A stretch of DNA of 64,000 bases from Sisyra terminalis (GCA_958496175.1 OY292280.1:6510001-6574000); one strand, 5' to 3'. Shown: positions 23,601-35,181, counted from the first letter of the stretch. Numbers and translations are program-made. The notes: a model not told the origin generated them from the sequence alone.

Positions 23601-26600
23601 TAATTAATGAGACTATCGACAAAAGTTCAATTCAAATTAAAATTTTTACCATTTCACCTGACGCCATCTATGAGAAATTTCTTAGAGCTTGTAGTCAGCA
23701 AATTAAATGTTGAATAAATTACAAAATACAAATTAATTCAAGTTAAATGTTGAATAACTTTTAATGGAGTGATTTAACCGAAAATTCATAAGAGACCTTT
23801 TTTGTAGAGCGTTAAATTTTACGTCAGAATAATTTGTTGTTAAATCTTTTTATTCGTTTGTTTCTGAGAAAAAAAAAATAAAAGTAAAAAGTCAAATAAT
23901 CCCATGTTATTTAAATGGTAAAAGTAACTTGATTCCGGCACGATTTAGTCAAGAAATAAAGAGCTTAATTGTATTGGATAATTTTTTTGTAAATTTTAAA
24001 CTAAAAATTCAGGGGGCGATCGCTGTAAAAAAATCAATTTGGGAAATAACGGACACCCTATTATTCTTGTACATATTGTTCACTCGAATGCAATTTGTAC
24101 GTAAATTTTAACATATGCCAGAAATGAGGAAGCGACGGTTATTTTTAAATATGTATTATCAAATATATATAACAGAACATAAAAATTAAACAGTTCAATA
24201 ATGCGACAATAAATATTACCTTAGTATATTTTTCATTTCGCAAATGTTTTGGTGTTTGCTTTCATTAATAATAATACATCACAGTTTTTCACAAGTGTTT
24301 TTCCCATACAAAAGTAAACTTTATTTAGAAAATTTGGTTCAAGTCCATTTTAGCAATTTTTTACAATTTTTAAGGTTTTTTGCAATTTTTTTAAAATAAA
24401 AACGGCTTATGGTCTACATAAACTTCGAATTTGTATTCAGGGGATCGAAAAACATGAAAATCATGCTCGGTTTAGTTCAAAAAAATTTCTATGTCACCAA
24501 AACTGCCGATTTTAACCATTTTTTTCGGTTTTTTAAAGTTTTCTCGAGTTTTTGAGGGTGTACGGGTCAAAACGACTCCGGATTCGTGTTCAGGGGGTCA
24601 AAATACGTAGATTTATGTAGGTTCGATCAAAAGTACAGACCACTTTTTTTTTTGTGTGCCGGTGTAATGAAGTTACCAGGAGTTCGAATTCTTCTTTATT
24701 TTTGAGCCATTTTTAGTCAATGAATCTCAGAGTTGAATACTCGATTCTTAGTTTACATCCCTCACTATTTGTTTTTATAATTATTTTAAAGTTAATTCCT
24801 TCATTATCCAATATTATTGTTCTTAAGATGAATGTGTTTAACTTTTTAGAGCGCCGCTAAAAATCAATTAGCTCTTAGCAACTTGCCAACGCTTCCACTT
24901 CCATTAATTGATGGAAATGCGACCAAAGTACTATTTACGCCAGTTCCCCCAATCACAATTCCCCGCAAAGTGGTCGCATCAACTCCAGGCTTTTTGAAGA
25001 ATGTAAGTGAACTTGTTACCCCCAAATGGGGTAAACTGGAGGAGTTTTGTATTCAGGAAGCACAAGGATCAGTTCCAATTACTTTCAAACCTTCCATCAT
25101 TGTTTATACAAATAAAACGAACAATTCCACCAAACCGGTGGCTGTGGTTTCTGAAATGATATCCGTAGTTCTAAGTTTATCAAATCCGATTAAATTGGTG
25201 TTGGTACTACGGGATATTCGTCTTCTGTGGACGTTCGTCGATTTGCACGGGGAGGAATCCACCAACGAAAATGAATCGGTCAGTCAAATAATTCACCCCT
25301 CGGTGGTAAGTCAATTGGTTTTACAACCAGAAGCCAAAGAAGAGGTCATCTTGTCGCTAGTACCATTAGTCGTTGGAAATTTAAAAATTAAAGGTTTGCT
25401 TTTATCGTACACATTAGACTGGGCCAAAAAAATCAACTATTTTTTTTTTTGAAAAGTATATCGAAAATATTGTTCAAGGTGACAAAAAAAAAATATCGGG
25501 AAAGTTTGAGCCCTTAATATTAATATTAAGAGTTCTATCATCTTTACTTTCGATTTTTTATTTGTGCTTCGATTTTTGCGTCAATGCTGTCAAACTATCA
25601 AGGTAAAAAAAATCATCTGCACATATATTTATAGAAAATTAAATTCCCTACAAAAAAGGTTTCTTACAAAATTTTTGCCAGACACGCCGTTTCCGAATAA
25701 TCAAGCTTCAGACATTGATATAATTTTTAGATTTGTCTTCTTTATTTTGGAATTTTGTAACTAACGAACAAATAATTATATAGAAATGAACAATATAGAT
25801 TCTTGAAGAGAATTTAATGCTCTACAAAAAAGGTCACTTAACGATTTTACATAAAATTACTTTTTCAAAAGTTATTCACAATTAAAGTTGAAGGAAATGT
25901 TAAATTATTGTTTTTTTCGCTGTTGAACCAATTTTGAAAGAGTGATTTTATGTAAAATCGTTAAGAGACCTATTTTGTAGAGCATTAAATTCCCTTTAAG
26001 AATCTATAATGTTCATTTCAATATATTTATTTGCTCAATAGTTACAATATTTCAAAATAAAGAAGATAAATCTAAAAATTATATCAATGTTTAGAGCTTG
26101 ATTGTTCGGAAACAGCGTATCTGGCAAAAATTTTCAAAAAGAGTTTTTTTGTAGGGAATTTAATTTTCTATAAATATATGTGTAGATGATTTGCCAAACC
26201 ATCTACACATATATTTATAGAAAATTAAATTCCCTACAAAAAATGTCTCTTTAAAAATTTTTGCCAGACACGCCGTTTCCGAATAAACAAGCTTCAGACA
26301 TTGATATAATTTTTAGATTTATCTTCTTGTTTTTGGAATTTTGTAACTAACGAACAAATAAATATATAGAAATGAACAATATAGATTCTTGACGGGAATT
26401 TAATGCTCTACAAGAAAGGTCTCTTAATGTTTTTACATAAAATCACTCGTTCAAAATTGGTTCAACAACGAAAAAAACAATAATTTAATTTTTCCTTCAA
26501 CTTTAATTGTGAGTAACTTTTGAAAAAATGATTTTATGTAAAAACGTTAAGAGACTTTTTTTGCAGAACATTAAATCCCCTTCAAGAATCTATATTGTTC

Positions 26601-29600
26601 ATTTCTATATATTTATTTGTTCATTAGATTCTATATACTTTTAAAAAAAAAAAAATATTCGATTTTTTTTGGCTCAGTCTAGTACACATGGCTTATATTT
26701 ATCGCTAATTTAATTTTTATAGGAATTATTTATTCACTACATGGTCAAACATCGAATGAGCCAATTCAATCGTACTCTTTTCCAAGCACTTTGGGAAAGC
26801 AGGATATAGTTATTACAGGAAAGAAAAACAAAGTGAAAGATAGAAATAAACAAGCATCGGAAGACTTACGATTGAATATTGACATTATTGAAGCTGCTCC
26901 AAGTTTACAAGTAATTTAATTATAAAGAATATAATTATAAAAACTTTATCAAAGAGTGTAAGAATCGAGCAGAAAATAGAAAAGTAGTACAGAACTGCTG
27001 AAGTTATATAGGCTAAAATTTCCGAACCCCAGTGAATTGAAAATTACAAAATCGAGTTATGTGGGATATCAATATCTTGTAAACTAAACGAGATATCGAA
27101 AAATATTATTTATTTTATTTCTTCAAGATCTAATCGTTCGTCTTCAAATTGTGGTACCGGAAGAACCGTAGTTTTGTCTAGTTATGTATATGAAATATGT
27201 AAACGATGGGAGAAGCAATATACAGTATAATCTCACTAATCCGGCACTTCGATAGATCGGCACGTCCAATAATCCGGCACACTTCGCCCACGCCTCCCTC
27301 GCCCCTCTATACCTGTGCATAAATTTATTCCTTCTATGAAATGCTTTATTGTATTCATTACCTATGACTTTTTCACTATAATCCAGTAATCCGAACATTC
27401 CAATAATCCGGAACTCTCCGGTTTTTAATAGTGCCAGATTAGTGAGATTGCACTATATTAGGTGTTTAGGTCGTATATCGGACCTTACTTTAGTATACAA
27501 AGACGGTGTTACCAAAATTATTTATTGAATTTTTTATTTATTTTTACAATTAATTTAACAGAAATTTTGTTTTACTACTTCACTGAAGACTCGAAACGTT
27601 TTGCAAGATAGAAATTTCGTCGAAGACTGTCAAAAACCCACTGATTTCTTCCCCAGGGATACTGTAATCCATCATCTTCTATTTATACCGCAAGTCGAAG
27701 TTGCGGGACATGATTGTTGTATCAAATAGGGACGCCCTCTTTTCGACTATAACACAAACCGGTGATGGGCTAGAAAAATGTTTTTCCAATACACATTTCT
27801 TGTTAACCGGCATCAAGTATACCGGAAAAGAATAATTTTATACCTTTAGTCATTCAATTGCCATTTATTTGTTTATAAGTTATTTCAAAGTGGTACTAAA
27901 GACATTTTATGATTAGAGTAACATATTAACTTATAAATTACAAAATATTTTGTGTTCCCAAATCTATATTGAAATGATAAGACCAAAAACCCAAAGGAAT
28001 ACCAATTCGGTATAGTATCTTCTTCGAGTTTCACAGGATGGCAACGCAAAATTGTTATTAAATACATTTTCAATGGTGATCTAAATGCATTAACACCAAA
28101 TGTTACCAATTAACACCAGATTTTCATTAGTACCTGATGTTTTTTAACATCAAATGAGCTTTTTTAAGTTCAAATTCAATAACTCTCATTTCTCCAACTG
28201 GTACCAAGAATGGCAAAAATTTATTCAATAAGAAGTTAAAGGAGGAAATGGTACCAAATGTATGCTAGAAAGTCCAACAGCTATCAAATAATTCTAATCA
28301 ATCAACCAAATACCCAAAAGTGCTCAAGAATTGTTAGCAAAGAAAATTCAATGCTGCAACACGGTAATGCAAGATTCCTCTGCAAAAGAAAAACCCTGGG
28401 AAAAAACCTAATAAATCAGGGGGTGGGTGATATTGCCTTACCAATTATAATTGACCAAAGTTATTCTATCGGATTTCTATTTATTTAAACCGTTACACCA
28501 TTTACTAAGTGGTACAAAAACTTGAATGCTTAAATGATATTCAAAATGTATTTTTTTGATATTTTCGTTAGTAATCAATCGATTTCTTACTAATTTAGTA
28601 TTAAATTTGCACACTAGATGTCACAACGATGATACTATTAAGTTTTATTATATGAACCGTTTATTTTGAAAGTGAGTTAAGGGTGGATCACCATCAGAAA
28701 AAAAAAAATCAATTTTTTTTTCCATATATGTCTTCTTATAACATTCAAGAATAACGTGTTAAAAGGATTGGAATAGCTGACTAATGTATTTTCACTGATA
28801 AAAATTGAATAAATTGATAATAACATAAAAAAATATCTTAAAAAAACTTTAAATGCATTTTTCTCGAAATCAACTTTTTAAAACTGAGAGACAAGATTTC
28901 TCAGAAACAATCCGACGGATTGACTTGAAACTGGAGAGTGTTACAGTTCAACACGTCTTCTTGGTACTGAACCTCTGAAATTGGCCAAACCTCCCCCCTC
29001 AAAGTGGGAGAGGAGGAAAGGTCCAAAAAAAGGTCGTTTTTTTAACTTTTTTTTCAAAGTCGCGCCATTTTGTGAATTTTCAACTTTTTTCGGATTTTCG
29101 AGGTTCAGTACCAAGAAGACGCATTACCAAAACTTAAATTTTTTGGAAAATCATGATCCGACTTCCGGTTTCCGAGAAAACTTGTCTCCCGTTTGCCTCC
29201 TCATTTTTGAGAACCCTTTTTCAAAGCACTGTAAAAGGGGGACGGGGGAGGACATATCGAGACAAATAAAAAAAAAATAGTTCAAAACTTTAACTTTTAC
29301 ATGCCGAAGACCGTTTTTCAATATCTCTAAAAAAAAAAAAATGGCAGCAGTTTTAAAAAAGTCATTTTTTTTACGTTCTGACGGTGATCCACCCTTAAGT
29401 CCATTTCAAGAACAATCGCTAGTGTTATTATTTTTAACCATGGGAACATAAAATACTAAGGAAGAGGGAATAATTGGTGTTTTTGTTAACAACTAAAATG
29501 AAATCAGTAATTTCTGAAAACTTAGCAGTTAAATAACTAACATACTTTGTTCTAGTTACAAGAAGAATCATCATATAAACCGTCTTTGAAATGGACTTAC

Positions 29601-32121
29601 GCCACTTTCAAAATAAACGAGTCAAATAATTCTAATCAATCTTGATCAATCAACCAAATACCCAAAAGTACCCAAGAAGTGTTAGCAAAGAAAATTCAAT
29701 GCTGCAACACGGTAATGCAAGATTCCTCTGCAGAAGAAAAACTCTGGGAAAAAACCTAATAAATCAGGGGGGGGGTGATATTGCCTTACCAATTATAATT
29801 GACCAAAGTTATTCTATCGGATTTCTATTTATTTAAACCGTTACACCATTTACTAAGTGGTACAAAAATTTCAATGCTTAAATGATATTCAAAATGTAAT
29901 TTTTTGATATTTTCGTTAGTAATCAATCGATTTTTTACTAATTCAGTATTAAATTAGCACACTAGATGTCAAAACTATCATACTATTGAGGTTGATTTTT
30001 TTTTTTTTTTTTTTTTTTTTGGTATCATTTTTATATATAATTTTTGAATCAGATATAAATATATATCTAACAACATTTATTACTAGTCTTAAGTCTAAAA
30101 TTAAATCTAAAGAAACTAAAGTAATTATTCCTCCCTACACCTTTGTGTAGAATTGGATGTGGAAGGTGGGAGATTGATTATATGAACCGTTTATTTTGAA
30201 AGTGAGTTAAGTCCATTTCAAGAACAATCGCTATAATGTTATTATTTTTAACCATGGGAACATAAGACACTAAGGAAGAGGGAATAATTGGTGTTTTTGT
30301 TAACAACTAAAATGAATTCAGTAATTTCTGAAAACTTAGCATTTAAATAATTAACATATTTTGTTCTAGTTACAAGAAGAATAATGACCATATAGACCGT
30401 CCTTGAAATGGACTTACGCCACTTTCAAAATAAACGAGTCATATCATTGAAAAAGCAAATTACTTTTCGGTACACCTAATATTTGATAGTAGTGCTGCTT
30501 TAACAGTTCTTGCTCGATTCTTTTTGCGAAAGTTGTAAATTTTTAAAAGTTTTTCGTGATTTTGTAATTTTATATTTTAGGTAACTTTTCGTGAGATAAA
30601 TACGGAGGTGCTTGCGGGTGAATTGCAGGAAATTGCAATTGAATTAGTCAATATTGGGAAGTGTGCAATGACTAATTTATATTTGGCAACATCCACACCT
30701 GATTTATATTCTTTTGTTACAATTCTTTCAGACAAGTCGACCAAAAACAGAGCATTTAACGTAAAGGAACAGTTCCGAAAGCAATTTGTGTTTCCAATAA
30801 TTTTACCAAATGAATATCAAAAACGTTTATTACCAGGACAAACGTATTGTTTTGATATTTTGATGCGGGCACCTCAACAACGTGGTAAATTTTTAGTAGA
30901 TTTGCATATATATTATGAGAATGTTGATCCAAAACTGGTGCCTCGATATCGAATAATGCGACACAGTTGGGATTTAGTCGTGGAAGATAGCTTATCAGAT
31001 TATATTTTGACGGAACTTAGTGAAGATTGTTGTCCGACCAATAAAATCAATATTGGAATTCAATTAAAAAATGCTAACCCTCTGGTCCATGCTCTAACAA
31101 CGGAGCTTGATGTGCTTGAAGTTTCTCTATTGAGCAAACGTTGGAAGCTGGAAAATTTACGGGAAATTCCTCAAAGTACAAATGTCGCATCGCAACATAG
31201 TCTCCACTTAATGTTTTGGGCATCGGAAAAACGAAACGCTAAACCTCAATTTTCCTCCGTCAAATTATCATCTTTTGATCAAAATAAGAAGGTAGATGCT
31301 GCATTTAAAGATTTCATTAAAAAGACGCATGTGAAATCGACCAGTCTTGATGATTTCGAGGAAATTGTGACCAATGAAAGTGCGCAAATTGACAAAGATG
31401 AAGAACTCTCTGTTGAGAATGAAGGAGTTGTTTTAATTCGATGGAAAGCCAAAGTTACCGATAATGTGGGAAATATACGACAAACTCTCGGAATGCATCA
31501 ATTGTTTCTCGTAAAAACGCCTCATATATCTGAAGATGACGACTTCTTCACGGACATAGCCACGGAGTTAGGCAATTTGCGTATCAGTCCTGCAATGATG
31601 GAAGTAGAACGACGAAATGAAATCAATTCATTGGAACAAAATCAAAAATGTGTCACATATGGGTTTACATTTCAACCAGTCATTCAACATTCGTTTGAAG
31701 AAAATTTACTGTGCATTGTTCCGGTTACATTAACAATTCATAATTGCACCTCAAATCTTATTCACTATCGAATTCAATTACTTCCACCAAACATGTACGT
31801 TTCAATCCTTAATACTCATCAAATTAAGAAGTATCCAAAAAACTGCTATTCTTTGTATTTTTCAGGAATATCATGAATTACGACAAAACAATCACAACTA
31901 TCCCCTTTCGCTGGGGTGGATACTTTGGGGGTTCTGTGGAAGTTTTGCAATCGCACGGATCCACCCAACATAAACTCCGGGCAATATTTTCTCAAACTGG
32001 TTCCTACGATTTGAGTTCCCATTTAGAGATTTATGCCAGTTCTCATGAAAAATTCAAAGGTGCCAGTGATTTAACAGTTCAATCATGGAAACTACAATCG
32101 ATTTTATTGATAAAAGAATGA
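17663..32121 (+). CDS. TRAPPC8: Trafficking protein particle complex subunit 8 (TRAPPC8/Trs85), complete, 11 coding exons
   Basis: TRAPPC8 is the defining subunit of the TRAPPIII tethering complex, which acts with the Rab1 exchange core in ER-Golgi traffic and autophagosome formation. Exons: 17663-17819, 17882-18335, 18391-18877, 18938-19041, 19093-19341, 22322-22601, 22661-22846, 24850-25393, 26723-26910, 30581-31794, 31866-32121. All junctions are GT-AG and in phase, giving 1372 aa (human 1435). Landmarks: LSFVELLQPF (about 32-41), ARKLLNHVV, TVPWFEAWRETFLQ, IFSATKRWF in exon 4, the highly conserved RMTSEDSDLRSAILLEQAA and KYAFHIVLAGHRFSKAGQKK in exon 6, AEDHINFTIGRQA in exon 7, and YRIMRHSWDLVV in exon 10. 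An in-frame TAA just upstream limits the start to the ATG at 17663. Introns 5, 7, 8 and 9 are swollen by inserted elements; the others are 55-71 bp. Confidence 0.96.
19753..19969. mobile_element. pogo/Tigger-like MITE, family A
   Basis: The element lies between TA dinucleotides, starts CAGTATGTCACTAATCCGGC and ends with the complement ...GATTAGTGAAATTACACTG. The internal CCGGCACTTCGATAGATCGG block and the CAGT...ACTG ends with a TA target fit pogo/Tigger elements. Non-coding, about 217 bp. Further copies: 2228, 21430, 27223, 32378, 32714, 33066, 61870. Located in TRAPPC8 intron 5. Confidence 0.75.
20171..21421. mobile_element. Inverted-repeat element, family R (AGTGTCCGACCGAA ends)
   Basis: The left end reads AGTGTCCGACCGAACTTTCG and the right end reads GGTTTCGATCGGACACTAA in inverted orientation. 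Inside lies a second inverted pair: CCTAAAAATGGAAAA with GATATCTCGC (20620-20720) is mirrored at 21050-21110. The block GGTTCAGGGGCGAAGCCCCC (20779-20798) is mirrored only loosely near 20900-20940. It is non-coding and about 1.25 kb long, within TRAPPC8 intron 5. A short relative is at 51887-52049. Confidence 0.65.
21430..21661. mobile_element. pogo/Tigger-like MITE, family A
   Basis: The copy starts CAGTATAATCTCACTAATCC after TA and ends in a slightly decayed right repeat (GGATTAATGAGATTTCACTA). It directly follows the family-R element in TRAPPC8 intron 5. Non-coding; the minus-strand frame over it is a repeat shadow, and a similar frame appears over the copy at 27223. Confidence 0.75.
22996..24060. 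mobile_element. Foldback element, family E, with perfect 8-bp target duplication
   Basis: The 1065-bp element runs from TAGGGTGTCCGTTATTTCCC to its complement ...GGGAAATAACGGACACCCTA and is palindromic over nearly all its length. It is flanked by identical TTATTCTT (22988-22995 and 24061-24068), an 8-bp duplication typical of hAT elements. It interrupts a family-F sequence whose uninterrupted version, with TTATTCCT at 57813-57820, is present elsewhere in the window. Located in TRAPPC8 intron 7. No transposase frame. Confidence 0.85.
25415..26681. mobile_element. Foldback element, family D, with perfect 8-bp target duplication
   Basis: The 1267-bp palindromic element runs from TAGACTGGGCC to its near-complement GGCTCAGTCTA, flanked by GTACACAT on both sides (25407-25414 and 26682-26689). 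The 8-bp duplication suggests a hAT-like origin. It begins only 21 bp after the end of TRAPPC8 exon 8 and makes up nearly all of the 1329-bp intron 8. The core holds additional inverted segments, so it may be a double structure. Confidence 0.85.
27223..27454. mobile_element. pogo/Tigger-like MITE, family A
   Basis: The copy starts CAGTATAATCTCACTAATCC after TA and ends with a right repeat decayed to GATTAGTGAGATTGCACTA. Located in TRAPPC8 intron 9. Non-coding. Confidence 0.75.
28289..28640. repeat. Left copy of a local duplication in TRAPPC8 intron 9
   Basis: About 350 bp, including CCAAATACCCAAAAGTGCTC and TGCTGCAACACGGTAATGCA, recur at 29625-29985 with few differences. In both places a family-H element lies just to the right (28651 and 30181). 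Similar open frames in the two copies (28258-28488, 29642-29836) reflect the duplication and encode nothing I recognise. Confidence 0.75.
28651..29624. mobile_element. Family-H MITE split by a TTAA-target insertion
   Basis: The left 30 bp of family H (28651-28680, ending GTGAGTTAA) and the remainder (29395-29624) are separated by the 714-bp element at 28681-29394. Copies at 7941 and 30181 show the uninterrupted order, GAGTTAAGTCCATTTC, at the junction. Confidence 0.8.
28681..29394. mobile_element. TTAA-target element (piggyBac-like, non-autonomous), 714 bp
   Basis: The insert starts GGGTGGATCACCATCAGAAA and ends with the near-complement TCTGACGGTGATCCACCC. TTAA is duplicated at 28677-28680 and 29395-29398. 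The empty site in sister family-H copies has a single TTAA, so the boundaries are directly demonstrated. No transposase is encoded; the frame 28981-29280 is probably fortuitous. Class assignment rests on the TTAA target. Confidence 0.82.
29625..29985. repeat. Right copy of the local duplication in TRAPPC8 intron 9
   Basis: This is the partner of 28289-28640. The right copy is separated from its neighbouring family-H element by an extra segment of about 190 bp (29990-30178) that the left copy lacks. Confidence 0.75.
29996..30175 (-). mobile_element. Probable retroposed insertion with poly(A) tail, minus orientation
   Basis: A run of over 20 T at 29998-30020 followed by unique sequence to about 30175 is absent from the duplicated counterpart at 28640. 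Short matching TTGATT strings lie on both sides (29992 and 30174). Poly(T) at one end and a short direct repeat fit the 3' end of a non-LTR retroposon inserted in minus orientation. The family is not recognised. Confidence 0.5.
30181..30443. mobile_element. MITE, family H, uninterrupted
   Basis: The copy starts TATGAACCGTTTATTTTGAA and ends TTCAAAATAAACGAGTCAT. It shows the intact GTGAGTTAAGTCCATTTC junction that is split by a TTAA element at 28680. Located 140 bp before TRAPPC8 exon 10. Confidence 0.78.
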
Positions 32122-32262
32122 TTTATTTACATAGAGCAGTGTTTCCCAACAGAATAGGCCAATATTAAGACTACCTAACAATCTTCTTCGAAATTTTACT
32201 ACGTAAAAATTTCATTTACGAGATCGGTGTTTCGGTTCAAGTTGAGAAACATTGGTATAGAC

Positions 32263-32268
32263 AATAAA
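32263..32268 (+). terminator. Candidate TRAPPC8 polyadenylation signal
   Basis: The first canonical AATAAA after the TRAPPC8 stop codon lies about 140 bp downstream; a second is at 32315-32320. Assignment is by position and motif only. Confidence 0.5.
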
Positions 32269-32377
32269 AGTAGCTTTTAAACCGTTTTACTACTGATTAT
32301 GTTTATAATTAAAAAATAAAACGTTTTACTTTACGGTTAGAATAAGCTAGCACAGCCAACAATGCGACACACAAGTA

Positions 32378-33415
32378 CAGTATAATCTCACTAATCCGGC
32401 ACTTCGATAGATCGGCACGTCTAATAATCCGGCACCCTCCGTACACGCCTCCCTCACCCTCTATGAAATGCTTTATTGTATTCATTATCTATGACTTTTT
32501 CACTATAATTCACTAATCCGAACATTCCAATAATCCGGCACCCTCCGGTTTTTAATAGTGCCGGATTAGTGAGATTATACTGTATTTGTTTAGGCTTTGG
32601 GGCGCCAAACTTCTTTAATCGGTAACCCCTACATAACTTAAATCCGACCCTTATAAAAGTAATTTAATGATTTAAATATTAAATCGGTCCTAACGGTTTA
32701 TGTTATGGAAATACGGTATAATCTCACCAACCCGGCACTTCGATAGATCGGCATGTCCAATAATCCGGCATCCTCAGCCCATGCCTCCCTCACTCCTCTA
32801 TATTTGTTCCCTCTATGAAATGCTTTATTTTACTCATCACCTATGACTTTTTCACTATAATCCAGTAATCCGAACATTCCAATAATCCGGCATCCTCCGG
32901 TTTTTAATAGTGCCGGATTAGTGAGATTATACTGTATTTGTTTAGGCTTTGGGGCGCCAAACTTTTTTAATCGTTAACCCCTACATAACTTAAATCCGAC
33001 CCTCATAAAAGTAATGCAATGATTTAAATATTAAATCGGTCCTAAGGGTTTATGTTATGGAAATACGGTATAATCTCACTAACCCGGCACTTCGATAGAT
33101 CGGCATGTCCAATAATCCGGTATCCTCAGCCCATGCCACCCTCACTCCTCTATATTTGTTCCCTCTATAAAATGCTTTATTTTATTCATCACCTATGACT
33201 TTTTCACTATAATCCAGTAATCCGAACATTCCAATAATCCGGCACCCTCCGGTTTTTAATAGTGCCGGATTAGTGAGATTGTACTGTATTTGTTTAGGCT
33301 TTGGGGCCCAAACTTCTTTAATCGTTAATCTCAACATAACTTAAATTCCGACCCTCATAAAAGTAATTTAATGATTTAAATATTAAATCGGCCCTAAGGG
33401 TTTATATTATGGAAA
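32378..33415. repeat. Three-unit tandem array built on pogo-like MITEs
   Basis: Three family-A MITEs (32378-32582, 32714-32934, 33066-33286) are each followed by the same linker, TTTGTTTAGGCTTTGGGG through TTTAAATATTAAATCGG. MITE starts are 336 and 352 bp apart. The second and third MITEs share the variants CGGTATAATCTCAC and AACCCGGCAC, so the third unit or the second arose by copying the whole unit, not by independent insertion. Non-coding; located 260 bp past the TRAPPC8 stop. Confidence 0.85.
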
Positions 33416-33417
33416 TA

Positions 33418-33807
33418 TATAAGAAGGTATTCCAATTGGATGGTGGGAAATGTATCAAGACGTGGCGCCATCGCAAGTGTATTTAAAATACTAATTTTTT
33501 CCGTACATAGTTTCGATTAGAAAGTACGCCAGATCACGGGCTGTTAACTCTCTAAGAATAGCCCAACTTGTTAGGATAATTGTGGAATAGCTGTATAGAG
33601 TGTTTGCTGTAGGTAGAAAGAGATAGAAATTCTGAAATTTTATCTCTTTCTACCTGCAGCAAACACTCGATACAGCTATTCCACAATTATCCTACCCAGT
33701 TTGGCTATCCTTGTCTCGTTTTTGAGAGTTAACAGCCCGTGCGCCAGATACACTTAGGGCAGTGCCACATTTCCCATCATGCATTGCAGGATTGGAATAT
33801 CTTATAT
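33418..33807. mobile_element. Palindromic MITE, family M
   Basis: The outer ends GGTATTCCAAT and ATTGGAATATC are inverted. The core hairpin pairs GATAATTGTGGAATAGCTGT (about 33573) with its complement (about 33668), surrounding a GTAGGTAGAAAGAGAT and ATCTCTTTCTACCTG loop base. The total is about 390 bp. A fragment of the same family lies at 52549-52620 (AAGGTATTCCAATTATGC...). Non-coding. Confidence 0.72.
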
Positions 33808-35181
33808 ATTACTTTAGTCTATTACTTTGGCGACCTCTAGTTTTGCCAAAACGAATTTGCGAGTGGATAACGTACTAAAATTTTCAATCGAACAAATGAG
33901 TAACGTTTTAGGTTTGTTTTTCCTTAAAAGGATATAACAAGGGAATAACAGCTTAATGCATTTTTAATTGGCAGTGCCATTATGGTTGTGTTAGCTTCGC
34001 TTTATTTTTCTATTAGATATCATGTGTTATGTACATTGCATATTAAACGCGAATGTACAAAATAATCGTTACTATAAATAATTTTTTTCGTTATACTTCA
34101 AATATATAGGAAATTTATAATTAATATACAAAAAAAATATATATATATACTTTAGTAGGATATCCTCAAATTTAAATTGAGATTTTCGTTAAAGGTTCTT
34201 TATTTCTTTGAAATAAAACACTTTATTTACAAAACGGAACCACTTGGATGATAAAATGCAATTTTTAAATAATTTTACTTCAAATAATCACTTCTTGAAA
34301 TCTTCGATTGTTGTTAAAATAATGAACAATTGCGTTTATTTTCTAGAAAAATCGAGAAGAAAAATGATTGTTGGACAATTGGCTTCTATTGTTGATTGGA
34401 ATATTATCGATTTTTAACATGAACACGACATACTACAGTATTGAAATTTTAAATTTCTGTAATTTTATCTTTGTACTCAACAAAAAAAATATTTTATCTT
34501 AATATTTCTCATAGACACTTCTATGCACTTCTATTTCTATTTTTAAATCGATAAAGGGCATTATTAAAGTCAGAAAAAATCAATTTTTAGTTCTGATAAG
34601 TTTATATTTTGGCAGAAAAAAAGGTTTAATATTAATGACCAAATGAAAGTTATAAAACGATGTATCTTCTGTGACGTCACAGTTCATATATTGTAACCAA
34701 AATAAAATCAGATCATGGACCAGTTATCAAAAAACAATGACAATTGACACAATTTTCCCCAAATTCCGCCACGAAAAACATTTTTCTATTCTAAAAAATA
34801 CTTTCAATGTTGTTTCTATGGAATAGAGATTAATTATGTTTAGTGTATGTAAAAACTAAGTTTTTCATTAATCATTTCAATGCTGAGTCTTTTAATGCAA
34901 ATAAGGAAAACTGTTTTTCCAAACGATCAAACTATAACTGAAATTAAAATCAAGATCCAGTGAATAATTTTCTAAAAATTTATGATATATTCAATAGGTT
35001 GGAAAATGTAGAAAAATATTAATATTTTAAGTTAAGAAAACGTGTCATAAATAGTTTTCAAGGAAAACTTAATTTTCGCAATCAATCATAATGTATCTGA
35101 AATTTCAGGAAAAGTATATGGAAAATCGGGGCTAAAAATATATTTGGTTCATTTTTGGAAGGTATATTGGTACTTAAAAGA
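33808..35181. other. AT-rich intergenic sequence
   Basis: No gene, RNA or intact element was recognised. A short AT dinucleotide run lies near 34138-34150. Confidence 0.5.

Noticed and set aside
28981..29280. 99-codon Lys- and Phe-rich frame inside the TTAA element
   Set aside because: It results from G- and T-rich runs. There is no transposase motif such as the piggyBac aspartate triad.
32378..33286. CRISPR-like or regulatory repeat array
   Set aside because: Unit length, inverted-repeat ends with TA flanks and dispersed single copies identify it as amplified MITEs.
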